A DNA stretch of 13,843 bases from an uncultured Eubacterium sp. (GTDB lineage: Bacteria > Bacillota > Clostridia > Lachnospirales > Lachnospiraceae). Numbering within the stretch: position 1 is the stretch's first letter; each line of letters begins with the position of its first letter. Location of the stretch: assembly GCA_934316845.1 (NCBI GenBank), contig CAKRDZ010000050.1, positions 1-13,843 on the forward strand. Reading direction: 5' to 3'. Position numbers and translations under genes: made by a program. The notes under the pieces are model-generated. The model was given only the letters and a program-made list of their open reading frames with translations, had not been told where the DNA came from and ran no database searches. This document shows, piece by piece, positions 1 through 6,459 of the stretch.

Positions 1-87
1 GAGGTAACGCCCCCTCTGCTCCGCTTCGGCGGCAGGTCGTCGCCAGCATGAGAGTTGACGGCTTCCGCCGTCAAGGCTGGCTCCTCC
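1..87. repeat. G+C-rich multi-hairpin element next to leuS 3' end
   Basis: This short stretch is much richer in G+C than its surroundings and is packed with inverted repeats. A perfect 8-bp stem (TTGACGGC, 55-62, with GCCGTCAA, 67-74) has a four-base loop and is nested inside GCCAGC (42-47) and GCTGGC (76-81). A second, imperfect hairpin lies at 16-35. The outermost GAGG (1-4) can pair with CCTC (83-86), so the whole could fold as a closed two-armed structure. No T-run follows on the minus strand, so it does not look like a standard terminator for leuS. It may be a dispersed REP-like element or a structured RNA. The element reaches the window edge and may be incomplete. Confidence 0.5.
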
Positions 88-2495
88 TACTTCACCACGA
101 TATTTATGATGCGTCCTGGGACGTAGATTTCTTTTACAATCTGCTTTTCGCCAAGTTTTTCTGCGATGGCTTCTCTTCCGGCGGCAAGTGCAGTATCTTT
201 GTCGGCATCAATGGCAAGTTTTACGGTTGCACGAACTTTACCATTGACCTGAACTGCGATTTCCTGCATTTTTTCAACGGTCTTTTCTTCGTCGTATTCC
301 GGCCATGTATTTTCAAACAAATATCCTTCAAATCCCATGATCTGCCACAATTCTTCTGTAATATGTGGAGCTACCGGGTTCAAAAGATGAATCAGCGTCT
401 TGAAATCTGCCTTTGTCAGTTTGCCTGCTTTGTAGAAGTCATTGATCAAAGCCATCATAGCCGCGATTGCTGTATTGTACTTCAGATTTTCAAAGTCACT
501 GCTGACTTTTTTGATTGTCTGGTGAATCTTAGTCTCAAGTTCCGGTGAATATTCATCACCCTCGACAACCATATCCTGTAATTTCCATACACGCTCCAGA
601 AAACGGCGGCATCCTTTTACCCCGTCATCCGACCATGCTGCTGCCGCATCAAATGTTCCGATAAACATTTCATACGTACGAAGCGTATCTGCGCCATATG
701 CATTTACGATATCATCAGGATTGATGACATTTCCGCGGGATTTACTCATTTTCTCGCCGTTTTCACCGAGGATCATACCATGGGATGTTCTCTTCTGGTA
801 TGGCTCTTTCGTAGGCACTACGCCCTGATCGTACAGGAATTTGTGCCAGAAACGGGAATACAGAAGGTGAAGGGTGGTATGCTCCATTCCACCATTGTAC
901 CAGTCAACCGGAAGCCAGTATTCCATTGCTTCGCGGCTTGCAAGCGCTTTGTCATTGTGCGGATCGATATAGCGGAGGAAATACCAGGAAGATCCTGCCC
1001 ACTGTGGCATCGTATCCGTCTCACGTTCTGCTTTTCCACCGCAGCAAGGACAAGTCGTCTCTACCCAGTCGCGGATATTTGCGATTGGGGACTCGCCGTT
1101 GTCTGTCGGCATATAATTGTCAACTTCCGGAAGTTCCAACGGAAGTTCTTCTTCCGGAATTGGAACATATCCACATTTTTCACATTTTACAATCGGAATC
1201 GGTTCTCCCCAGTAACGCTGTCTGGAAAATACCCAGTCACGCAGTTTGAAGTTTGTCTTTTTCGTACCGACGCCTTTTTCTTCCAGCCATTCAATGATGG
1301 CTTTCTTTGCTTCTTCTACCGATTTTCCTGTAAGGAATCCGGAATTTACAAGGGTTCCTGTAGCGACATCCGTGAAGGCCGCCTCTTCTACATTTCCTCC
1401 CTCGATTACCTCAATAACCGGAATATTGAATTTCTTTGCAAATTCCCAGTCACGGTCATCATGTGCCGGAACCGCCATGATAGCGCCGGTTCCGTAACTC
1501 ATCAATACATAATCCGATACCCATACCGGAATTTCTTTTCCATTTACCGGGTTTACAGCTGTCAGCCCCTGAATTTCAACACCTGTCTTTTCTTTGGCAA
1601 GTTCGGTTCTTTCAAAATCGGATTTTCTTGCTGCCATCTCACGATAGGCAACAATCTCATCCCAGTTTGCAATCTCATCTTTGTATTTGTCAAGATATGG
1701 ATGCTCCGGAGAAACAACCATATACGTTACACCAAAGAGTGTATCCGGACGTGTTGTATAGATGCGGAGTTTTTCTTCTTTATCTTTGAGCCGGAAATCC
1801 ACCTCAGCACCATGAGAACGTCCAATCCAGTTTTTCTGGGAAACTTTGACACGCTCAATATAATCCACGTCGTCCAGATCATCAATCAATTTATCTGCAT
1901 ATTTGGTAATTTTTAACATCCACTGGCTTTTTACTTTACGGACAACTTCGCTTCCGCAACGTTCGCAGACACCATTTACAACTTCTTCATTGGCAAGTCC
2001 GCATTTACAGGAAGTACACCAGTTGATTGGCATCTCGGATTTATAGGCAAGTCCCGCTTTAAACAGTTTCAGGAAGATCCACTGTGTCCATTTGAAATAA
2101 TTCGGATCGGTTGTATTGATCTCGCGATCCCAGTCAAAGGAGTAACCAAGTGCCTGCAGCTGCGCTTTGAAACGTGCTACATTCTGCTTTGTAACTTCTT
2201 TTGGATGAACTTTATTTTTAATTGCATAGTTTTCTGTAGGAAGACCAAATGCATCCCATCCCATCGGATAAAGGACATTGTATCCCTGCATACGGCGTTT
2301 ACGCGCAACGATGTCAAGAGCTGTATAAGGTCTTGGGTGACCTACGTGCAATCCCTGTCCGGACGGATATGGGAATTCTACCAAGGCATAAAATTTTGGT
2401 TTTGAAAAATCATCTGTGGCTGCAAATGCTTTTTTCTCTTCCCAGATCTTCTGCCATTTTTTCTCAATTTCTTTCGGGTTGTAAGATGACTTCAT
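87..2495 (-). CDS. leuS: Leucyl-tRNA synthetase
   Basis: Class I aminoacyl-tRNA synthetase that charges tRNA-Leu with leucine in the cytoplasm. The 802-residue protein has the full family layout. The HIGH-type signature is HVGH at residues 50-53 and KMSKS is at 582-586. The CP1 editing domain spans roughly 222-420, with TTRPDT (248-253) and the HDDRD region near 345-349 that clears mischarged tRNA. Cysteine pairs at 160/163 with 177/180, and at 438/441 with 482/485, look like zinc sites. The anticodon-binding domain is C-terminal. Length is normal for bacterial LeuRS. The ATG at 2495 follows AGGAGG at good spacing; the stop is TAG. Only 31 bases separate it from the upstream L,D-transpeptidase gene, so it is probably co-transcribed with it; there is no room for a T-box leader directly upstream. 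Confidence 0.98.
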   Translation of the reverse strand: MKSSYNPKEIEKKWQKIWEEKKAFAATDDFSKPKFYALVEFPYPSGQGLHVGHPRPYTALDIVARKRRMQGYNVLYPMGWDAFGLPTENYAIKNKVHPKEVTKQNVARFKAQLQALGYSFDWDREINTTDPNYFKWTQWIFLKLFKAGLAYKSEMPINWCTSCKCGLANEEVVNGVCERCGSEVVRKVKSQWMLKITKYADKLIDDLDDVDYIERVKVSQKNWIGRSHGAEVDFRLKDKEEKLRIYTTRPDTLFGVTYMVVSPEHPYLDKYKDEIANWDEIVAYREMAARKSDFERTELAKEKTGVEIQGLTAVNPVNGKEIPVWVSDYVLMSYGTGAIMAVPAHDDRDWEFAKKFNIPVIEVIEGGNVEEAAFTDVATGTLVNSGFLTGKSVEEAKKAIIEWLEEKGVGTKKTNFKLRDWVFSRQRYWGEPIPIVKCEKCGYVPIPEEELPLELPEVDNYMPTDNGESPIANIRDWVETTCPCCGGKAERETDTMPQWAGSSWYFLRYIDPHNDKALASREAMEYWLPVDWYNGGMEHTTLHLLYSRFWHKFLYDQGVVPTKEPYQKRTSHGMILGENGEKMSKSRGNVINPDDIVNAYGADTLRTYEMFIGTFDAAAAWSDDGVKGCRRFLERVWKLQDMVVEGDEYSPELETKIHQTIKKVSSDFENLKYNTAIAAMMALINDFYKAGKLTKADFKTLIHLLNPVAPHITEELWQIMGFEGYLFENTWPEYDEEKTVEKMQEIAVQVNGKVRATVKLAIDADKDTALAAGREAIAEKLGEKQIVKEIYVPGRIINIVVK

Positions 2496-2526
2496 GTCAA
2501 TTCCTCCTAAATTTAACTTTACATTT

Positions 2527-3396
2527 TCATTTTTTACTTTTTTTCAATACCTTATGGATAACTGTTACAGACGTTTTCCGTCCGATCTCATCCGTCAGTT
2601 TATATGTAATCCGGTAATCTCCCGGATCTTTTGTATTAACCTTGCGTACATCATCATATCCATATGACGCATCTTTTCGATACTCGATCATGGTCTTTAC
2701 CCGCTTGGTCGCATCATACCCTGTCGTATTACGGGCGCTGATTCCTTCCATCGTTTTGTATTTTCGATCACCATATGCAATTTTCTTTTTCTTTGCACCA
2801 CGGATAACCGGTTTTTTCTTATTATATGGATTACCTTTGCTCCAGATATCAGTCGGATCATAACCGGTAACTCCGGGTACTTTGATCGCCCGTGGCTTGC
2901 CAAGCGGTCCCGGATTATTGGCGTTGTAAATGACTACTTTTGTACCAATCGGACAATGGTCAAAGATCCATTTGGCATCCTTAACTGTCAAACGCACACA
3001 GCCATGTGATGCCGTCGTACCAAGACGGTTATAACTGCTATTGGACAACGTCGCAGGATTTTGTCTGTGATACCAGACCGAATGAAACAAAATCCCCTTG
3101 TAAATACGACTGCAGTATTGTCCGTAACAAGGCCCCATCAGCACATGCCAGCGCATCTTCTGCCGGATGGCAAACGTTCCTGTCGGTGTACCCTGGCCGC
3201 CTGAACACGGAAATGCCTTAATGGGTTTTTTATTTTTATAAACGGTCACCGTATTCTGCCTCTTATTAATCTTGATCACATAAGGATTTTCTTTCTTCTT
3301 TGTTGTATGCTTCGCCTGCGATATGCCCGGCAAAAGCATTACGGCAAGCAACAGCAGAATCATTACCCTTATAATTTTTCCTGCTCTTTTTTTCAT
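2527..3396 (-). CDS. Secreted YkuD-family L,D-transpeptidase
   Basis: Predicted cell-wall enzyme of the YkuD family; members form 3-3 peptidoglycan cross-links or attach proteins to peptidoglycan using a cysteine nucleophile. The 289-residue product starts with a signal peptide (Lys/Arg-rich head, hydrophobic stretch to about 24, probable cleavage after SQA at 28). The catalytic domain covers about 38-158, with His105 in FHSVW and the motif SHGCVR at 130-135 (Cys133). A short linker containing PGPLGK and YDPTDI follows. The last 80 residues (DPGDYRITYKLTDEIGRK) resemble an Ig-like DUF5011-type domain. An in-frame ATG at 3411 would add five residues, but GGAGGAAGG lies inside that extension and correctly precedes the ATG at 3396, so 3396 is chosen. 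It has its own promoter and leads into leuS. Confidence 0.93.
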   Translation of the reverse strand: MKKRAGKIIRVMILLLLAVMLLPGISQAKHTTKKKENPYVIKINKRQNTVTVYKNKKPIKAFPCSGGQGTPTGTFAIRQKMRWHVLMGPCYGQYCSRIYKGILFHSVWYHRQNPATLSNSSYNRLGTTASHGCVRLTVKDAKWIFDHCPIGTKVVIYNANNPGPLGKPRAIKVPGVTGYDPTDIWSKGNPYNKKKPVIRGAKKKKIAYGDRKYKTMEGISARNTTGYDATKRVKTMIEYRKDASYGYDDVRKVNTKDPGDYRITYKLTDEIGRKTSVTVIHKVLKKSKK

Positions 3397-3442
3397 ACCT
3401 TCCTCCAGCATATTTTTCCACCCTTGACATCACGTACCTTTT

Positions 3443-3471
3443 ATTATATCAATTTCCTGCGTTTTCGTCAA
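3443..3471 (-). promoter_or_regulatory. Sigma-A promoter of the L,D-transpeptidase-leuS unit
   Basis: On the minus strand, TTGACG (3466-3471) and TATAAT (3443-3448) are separated by exactly 17 bases. The predicted leader to the ATG at 3396 is about 40 bases, too short for a T-box or other large riboswitch. Confidence 0.8.
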
Positions 3472-3492
3472 TACGCGCCGTCTTCTCTTCTG

Positions 3493-4311
3493 TCAAAAAT
3501 TCACATGATCCGGATCGCCATGCATTTCATCGCGATTCAATCCATCAATTGCCGCGATTTCTTCTTCCGTCAGCGCAAAATCAAACACCTGCGCATTCTG
3601 TATGATGCGCTCTTCTTTTGTTGATTTTGGAATTGTAATGATGCCATTTTGCACATCATAACGCAGGATGACCTGTGCCACGCTTTTTCCATGCCGTTTT
3701 GCAATTTCCAAAAGAACCGAATCTTCAAAACAGGCTCCGCGCCCCAGCGGACTCCATGCCTCCGGCACAATGTCATGTTCTTTACAGTAACGCCGCAGCC
3801 CCTGGCGTGTCAGATACGGATTGCACTCAAACTGATCCACCGCTGGCGCAATATTGGCTTTTACACTGAGTTTTTCCAAATGATGTTCCAAAAAATTACT
3901 GACTCCTATTGCTTTTACAAGTCCTTCTTCATACAGTTTTTCCAATATTTTCCATGTCTCGTGGATTTTTTCAGGCACCGGCCAATGGATCAGATAAAGA
4001 TCTACATACTCCAGTCCCAATTCTTTTAAACTCGACTCAAAGGCTTCTCTCTGCCTGCCTTCGCGCTGCATATCATTCCACAATTTGGTTGTAACAAACA
4101 ATTCTTCCCGTGGTACTCCACACGTCCGAACTGCCTCTCCTACTTCTTTTTCATTAAAATAAAACGCCGCCGTGTCGATCAGACGATATCCGTTTTTTAT
4201 CGCCGCCTGCACTGCCGGAACAGTATCTCCCTCGGACTTATACACACCCAGTCCGAAAATCGGCATCTCTACCCCATTATTCAATGTCACTCTTGATTGT
4301 AATGTCTGCAT
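3493..4311 (-). CDS. Aldo/keto reductase
   Basis: NAD(P)H-dependent oxidoreductase of the aldo/keto reductase superfamily, closest in style to the bacterial 2,5-diketo-D-gluconate reductase/YvgN group; the true substrate cannot be read from sequence. The 272-residue TIM-barrel protein has the whole catalytic tetrad: Asp46 and Tyr51 (DTAAFYFNE), Lys76 (TTKLW) and His109 (LIHWP). GVSNF and the cofactor motif IPKSTKEERI near the C-terminus are present. The reading frame stays open upstream to 4752, but that part is unlike the family and runs over the opposite-strand DedA gene. The ATG at 4311 gives the standard N-terminus, is preceded by AAGGCGG at suitable spacing, and lies about 40 bases below a good promoter. 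The divergent neighbour is the DedA gene. Confidence 0.93.
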   Translation of the reverse strand: MQTLQSRVTLNNGVEMPIFGLGVYKSEGDTVPAVQAAIKNGYRLIDTAAFYFNEKEVGEAVRTCGVPREELFVTTKLWNDMQREGRQREAFESSLKELGLEYVDLYLIHWPVPEKIHETWKILEKLYEEGLVKAIGVSNFLEHHLEKLSVKANIAPAVDQFECNPYLTRQGLRRYCKEHDIVPEAWSPLGRGACFEDSVLLEIAKRHGKSVAQVILRYDVQNGIITIPKSTKEERIIQNAQVFDFALTEEEIAAIDGLNRDEMHGDPDHVNF

Positions 4312-4350
4312 CTTTTCCGCCGCCTTTCTTTCCATTGTTCTTGCGTTTTC

Positions 4351-4379
4351 AGTATACCCCATCTTTTCTTTTTGCGCAA
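4351..4379 (-). promoter_or_regulatory. Promoter of the aldo/keto reductase gene
   Basis: TTGCGC (4374-4379 on the minus strand) and TATACT (4351-4356) are 17 bases apart. Transcription would begin near 4344, which makes the in-frame ATGs upstream of 4344 unusable and supports the start at 4311. Confidence 0.65.
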
Positions 4380-4409
4380 ATAAAAAGTCTATTAACTTCC
4401 CTTTCACCA

Positions 4410-4440
4410 TATAATGAACCAATACACTTATTAAGGTGAT
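4410..4440 (+). promoter_or_regulatory. -10 element and ribosome binding site of the DedA gene
   Basis: A perfect TATAAT lies at 4410-4415 and AAGGTGAT at 4433-4440, just before the ATG at 4444. No good -35 hexamer is seen 16-18 bases upstream, so the promoter call rests mainly on the -10. Confidence 0.45.
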
Positions 4441-4443
4441 TTT

Positions 4444-5028
4444 ATGGATCAGATTCTTCTTTGGATACAAAACTACGGAACACCGGCTATTTTTGTACTC
4501 ATCGCACTGGAATACGCTTGTTTTCCTATCTCCAGTGAACTTGTCCTGCCCTTTGCCGGAGCCTTTGGGGCCGGTCAGGATATGCCGCTGTTTCTTCTTA
4601 TTATATACAGCAGCATTGCCGGACTTGCCGGAACCACCCTTACCTACCTGATCGGACGCTTCGGCGGCTCCCCGCTTCTTGACCGGCTGATGCGCCGATT
4701 TCCCTCGACCGAAAAACCAATTCTTTCCTCCTACCGCACTTTCGGGAACCACGGAAAAGCTGCGGTCTGCCTTGCCCGCGTAATTCCAATCTGCCGCACA
4801 TACATCGCCTTTGTCGCCGGTTCCTCCAAGCAGTCATTTCCCACTTACGCAATCTTTTCCGCAATCGGGATCACACTTTGGAATAGTGTCCTCATTACCC
4901 TGGGGTATTATGGATACCAATACCGCGACATCTTTTTCCGTTATTTCAATCAATACAAAACCATTATCCTCGTCGTGGGTGTGGTGCTTCTTGTGCTGCT
5001 GCTTTTTCCGAGACGGGAACGGGAGTGA
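4444..5028 (+). CDS. DedA-family (SNARE-associated) integral membrane protein
   Basis: Multi-pass inner-membrane protein of the DedA/VTT superfamily, whose members are linked to lipid transport such as undecaprenyl-phosphate recycling and to membrane homeostasis. The 194-residue length is normal. Visible marks are the N-terminal re-entrant region EYACFPISSELVLPFAG with its acidic residues, a glycine-rich segment ending YLIGRFGG, and the hallmark LARVIPICRTYIAFVAG near residues 109-125 with paired arginines. A strongly hydrophobic helix near the C-terminus (about 172-187) ends in a basic tail (RRERE). The ATG has a clear ribosome binding site. It is divergent from the aldo/keto reductase gene; the gene downstream has its own promoter, so co-operation between them is not implied. 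The specific lipid substrate cannot be told from sequence. Confidence 0.9.
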   Translation: MDQILLWIQNYGTPAIFVLIALEYACFPISSELVLPFAGAFGAGQDMPLFLLIIYSSIAGLAGTTLTYLIGRFGGSPLLDRLMRRFPSTEKPILSSYRTFGNHGKAAVCLARVIPICRTYIAFVAGSSKQSFPTYAIFSAIGITLWNSVLITLGYYGYQYRDIFFRYFNQYKTIILVVGVVLLVLLLFPRRERE

Positions 5029-5061
5029 ATTGTATCTACTTGGTAAGTGTATAATATCTTA

Positions 5062-5090
5062 TTGTTTTCCATATTTCTCCATGTTATAAT
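5062..5090 (+). promoter_or_regulatory. Promoter of the peptidase E-like gene
   Basis: TTGTTT (5062-5067) and TATAAT (5085-5090) are 17 bases apart, with a TG extended -10 dinucleotide at 5082-5083. The ribosome binding site GAGGTGAT (5097-5104) follows, so the leader is very short. Confidence 0.7.
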
Positions 5091-5110
5091 TACAGCGAGG
5101 TGATAAATTT

Positions 5111-5785
5111 ATGATAAATATTTTAATGAACACATACAACATCGTAAATCCGGCATATATCGAAGAATTAAAAAATTACATCAAACCACATCACAGAGTC
5201 TGTGTGATTCCTTTTGCCTTCCGTGAAAAAGAGATTCCGACAAATGATATCTGGCAGAATTTTTATGCGGAAGACCGCGGAATATACCGTCAGGGAATGG
5301 AATCTATGTTTTCTCGGTTTAACATCGGCAAATCCCAAATATCATATATTAATTATTTCGAAGATTCTCCTAAGACTGCTTTCGAAAAATGCAGCGCCTG
5401 CGATATCCTCTATTTTACAGGCGGCTTACCGGACAAACTTTATGACCGGCTGAAGGAATTTAAGCTTGTCGAACTGCTTTCCCGGCATTCCAAAATAATG
5501 ATGGGCGACAGCGCCGGAGCGGTCATTCAATTTAGACAGTTTCATCTTTCGCCCGATGCCGATTACCCACACTTTTCCTATTATAATGGGTTAGATATTA
5601 TTAAAAATTTTGAACTTGAAGTGCATTATGCAGATACCGCTGTGCAAAATGAATCCATACAGAAAGTAATTACAGAAAAGAAAATACCGGTTGTCGCATT
5701 GCCGGATGACTCCATCCTTATTGTGGACAATTTGGCAATAACCAGTTTGGGACTCAACAAAATTTTTCTGCCGGTTTCTTCCTGA
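5111..5785 (+). CDS. Peptidase S51 (peptidase E-like) family protein
   Basis: A 224-residue cytoplasmic protein of the S51 family, which shares the class I glutamine-amidotransferase-like fold; classical peptidase E cleaves Asp-X dipeptides. The nucleophile elbow is GDSAGA (132-137, Ser134). GGLP at 104-107 matches the family's conserved glycine-rich loop, and His172 in LEVHYAD is a candidate catalytic histidine. Length is close to that of enterobacterial PepE (about 230). Substrate may differ from PepE, because many Firmicute relatives are annotated only as Type 1 glutamine amidotransferase-like proteins. The ATG at 5111 has GAGGTGAT upstream and its own promoter. A long stem-loop follows the gene, so it is probably a single-gene transcript. 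Confidence 0.85.
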   Translation: MINILMNTYNIVNPAYIEELKNYIKPHHRVCVIPFAFREKEIPTNDIWQNFYAEDRGIYRQGMESMFSRFNIGKSQISYINYFEDSPKTAFEKCSACDILYFTGGLPDKLYDRLKEFKLVELLSRHSKIMMGDSAGAVIQFRQFHLSPDADYPHFSYYNGLDIIKNFELEVHYADTAVQNESIQKVITEKKIPVVALPDDSILIVDNLAITSLGLNKIFLPVSS

Positions 5786-5838
5786 TTTGCCCCCATTCGC
5801 ATTCCCGCGCACAGTGCTTCATGCTCATTGGGGGGAGT

Positions 5839-5895
5839 GTCTCTGAAAAAGAAATCCCATTTTCCGCAAGCGGAATGGGGTTTCTTTTCCGAGAC
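5839..5895 (+). terminator. Long stem-loop terminator after the peptidase E-like gene
   Basis: An interrupted inverted repeat of about 25 paired bases: GTCTC (5839-5843) pairs with GAGAC (5891-5895), and AAAAGAAATCCCA (5847-5859) with TGGGGTTTCTTTT (5876-5888). The top is CCGC-AA-GCGG (5864-5873). The pyrimidine-rich TTTCTTTT on the plus-strand side acts as the probable T-tract. The arms are A/T-rich outside and G/C-rich inside, so it could also stop transcripts from the other side. Confidence 0.6.
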
Positions 5896-5904
5896 GACTT
5901 GTTT

Positions 5905-5941
5905 ACAAAATAAAGAAAACCGAGTAACCTTAGTTACTCGG
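5905..5941 (-). terminator. Intrinsic terminator of tRNA-Cys
   Basis: A perfect 9-bp stem (CCGAGTAAC, 5920-5928, with GTTACTCGG, 5933-5941) has a four-base loop. On the minus strand it is followed by TTTTCTTTATTTTG. It begins 9 bases after the tRNA 3' end. Confidence 0.85.
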
Positions 5942-5949
5942 CTCATTCA

Positions 5950-6020
5950 AGGCGACAACCAGATTTGAACTGGTGATCAGGGTGTTGCAGACCCATGCCT
6001 TACCACTTGGCTATGTCGCC
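5950..6020 (-). tRNA. tRNA-Cys (anticodon GCA)
   Basis: The minus strand folds into a full cloverleaf of 71 bases. The 7-bp acceptor stem is GGCGACA with TGTCGCC, the D arm is GCC...GGC, the anticodon loop is CTGCAAC (GCA), and the T arm is ACCAG-TTCAAAT-CTGGT. The discriminator base is U, as expected for cysteine tRNA. CCA is not encoded (the gene continues TGAA), so it is added after transcription. Confidence 0.97.
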
Positions 6021-6031
6021 ACATATAATAT

Positions 6032-6060
6032 ATTATATCATTACTGTCACATTTATGCAA
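6032..6060 (-). promoter_or_regulatory. Promoter of tRNA-Cys
   Basis: TTGCAT (6055-6060, minus strand) and TATAAT (6032-6037) are 17 bases apart, ending 12 bases before the tRNA. tRNA-Cys therefore can be transcribed independently of tRNA-Glu. Confidence 0.8.
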
Positions 6061-6085
6061 CATTTTTTCGATATAATGTTTTTCA

Positions 6086-6122
6086 GATAAGGAATCCTCC
6101 CGCAAGCGGGTCCCTCCTTACC
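6086..6122. repeat. 37-base stem-loop repeat, copy 1
   Basis: Copy 1 of an exactly repeated unit running from GATAAGGAATCC to CCCTCCTTACC. It folds as an outer stem TAAGGA/TCCTTA, an asymmetric internal loop, and an inner stem CCCGC-AA-GCGGG. On the minus strand, the sense in which tRNA-Glu is read, the internal loop is purine-rich (GGGA opposite AGGAT). The copy lies between the tRNA-Glu 3' end and the tRNA-Cys promoter. Confidence 0.9.
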
Positions 6123-6135
6123 TGGGTGTGTACAT

Positions 6136-6172
6136 GATAAGGAATCCTCCCGCAAGCGGGTCCCTCCTTACC
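6136..6172. repeat. 37-base stem-loop repeat, copy 2
   Basis: Identical at all 37 positions to the copy at 6086-6122, with a 50-base period and a 13-base spacer that is not repeated. It lies 7 bases beyond the tRNA-Glu 3' end. No T-run follows either copy on the minus strand, so neither is a standard intrinsic terminator, although together they could still slow or end tRNA-Glu transcription or guide 3' processing. Confidence 0.9.
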
Positions 6173-6179
6173 ATAATAA

Positions 6180-6251
6180 TGACTCCTACGGGAATCGAAC
6201 CCGTGTTACCGCCGTGAAAGGGCGATGTCTTAACCGCTTGACCAAGGAGCC
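6180..6251 (-). tRNA. tRNA-Glu (anticodon TTC)
   Basis: The minus strand gives a 72-base cloverleaf. The acceptor stem is GGCTCCT with AGGAGTC (one G-U pair), the D arm contains AGCGGTTAA, the anticodon stem-loop is TCGCC-CTTTCAC-GGCGG (TTC), and the T arm is ACGGG-TTCGATT-CCCGT. The discriminator is A and CCA is not encoded. Confidence 0.97.
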
Positions 6252-6256
6252 AGACT

Positions 6257-6317
6257 CGGTTTCGCGCTTCTGCGAACCGACATCAAATATACTACCATAC
6301 TTTTCTTTAGAATGCAA
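6257..6317 (-). promoter_or_regulatory. Promoter and leader hairpin of tRNA-Glu
   Basis: TTGCAT (6312-6317, minus strand) and TAGTAT (6289-6294) are 17 bases apart. A small hairpin (CGGTT plus CGC at 6257-6265, pairing with 6272-6279) sits between the predicted start and the mature tRNA 5' end, as part of the precursor leader. The tRNA-Cys promoter has the same TTGCAT -35 and spacing. Confidence 0.75.
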
Positions 6318-6365
6318 GCATTTTTTTGAAATAATTTTTATATTTTTTCAAGTTCCGCATTTTCA

Positions 6366-6453
6366 TTGACAAAACAAGAAAAACATGGGAAAATAGGAAA
6401 GCGGACGGCTTTTTACAGAGCCGCAAAACAAAACATTTATATTTATATGGAGG
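6366..6453 (+). promoter_or_regulatory. Putative promoter and leader of the 691-aa L,D-transpeptidase-like gene
   Basis: A perfect TTGACA lies at 6366-6371, with only a weak -10 (GAAAAT) 17 bases on. A hairpin with CGGCT/AGCCG arms lies between about 6404 and 6423. GGAGG (6449-6453) is six bases before the ATG. The weak -10 makes the promoter tentative. Confidence 0.4.
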
Positions 6454-6459
6454 TTGAAA

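Noticed and set aside
1..49. Minus-strand ATG at 49 open to the window edge
   Set aside because: There is no ribosome binding site at usable spacing, the sequence is dominated by hairpins, and only 16 codons are visible.
780..1916. Long plus-strand frame opposite leuS
   Set aside because: It is a frame shadow of leuS, with no ribosome binding site and no recognisable domain.
4312..4752. N-terminal extension of the aldo/keto reductase reading frame
   Set aside because: It is not family-like, overlaps the opposite-strand DedA gene, and lies mostly upstream of the mapped promoter elements.
6086..6172. CRISPR array
   Set aside because: There are only two copies, the spacer is 13 bases, each unit is itself a long hairpin, and no cas gene is near.
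6372..6450. Riboswitch upstream of the large transpeptidase-like gene
   Set aside because: The leader is short, with one small hairpin, and I could not match it to a known riboswitch consensus.
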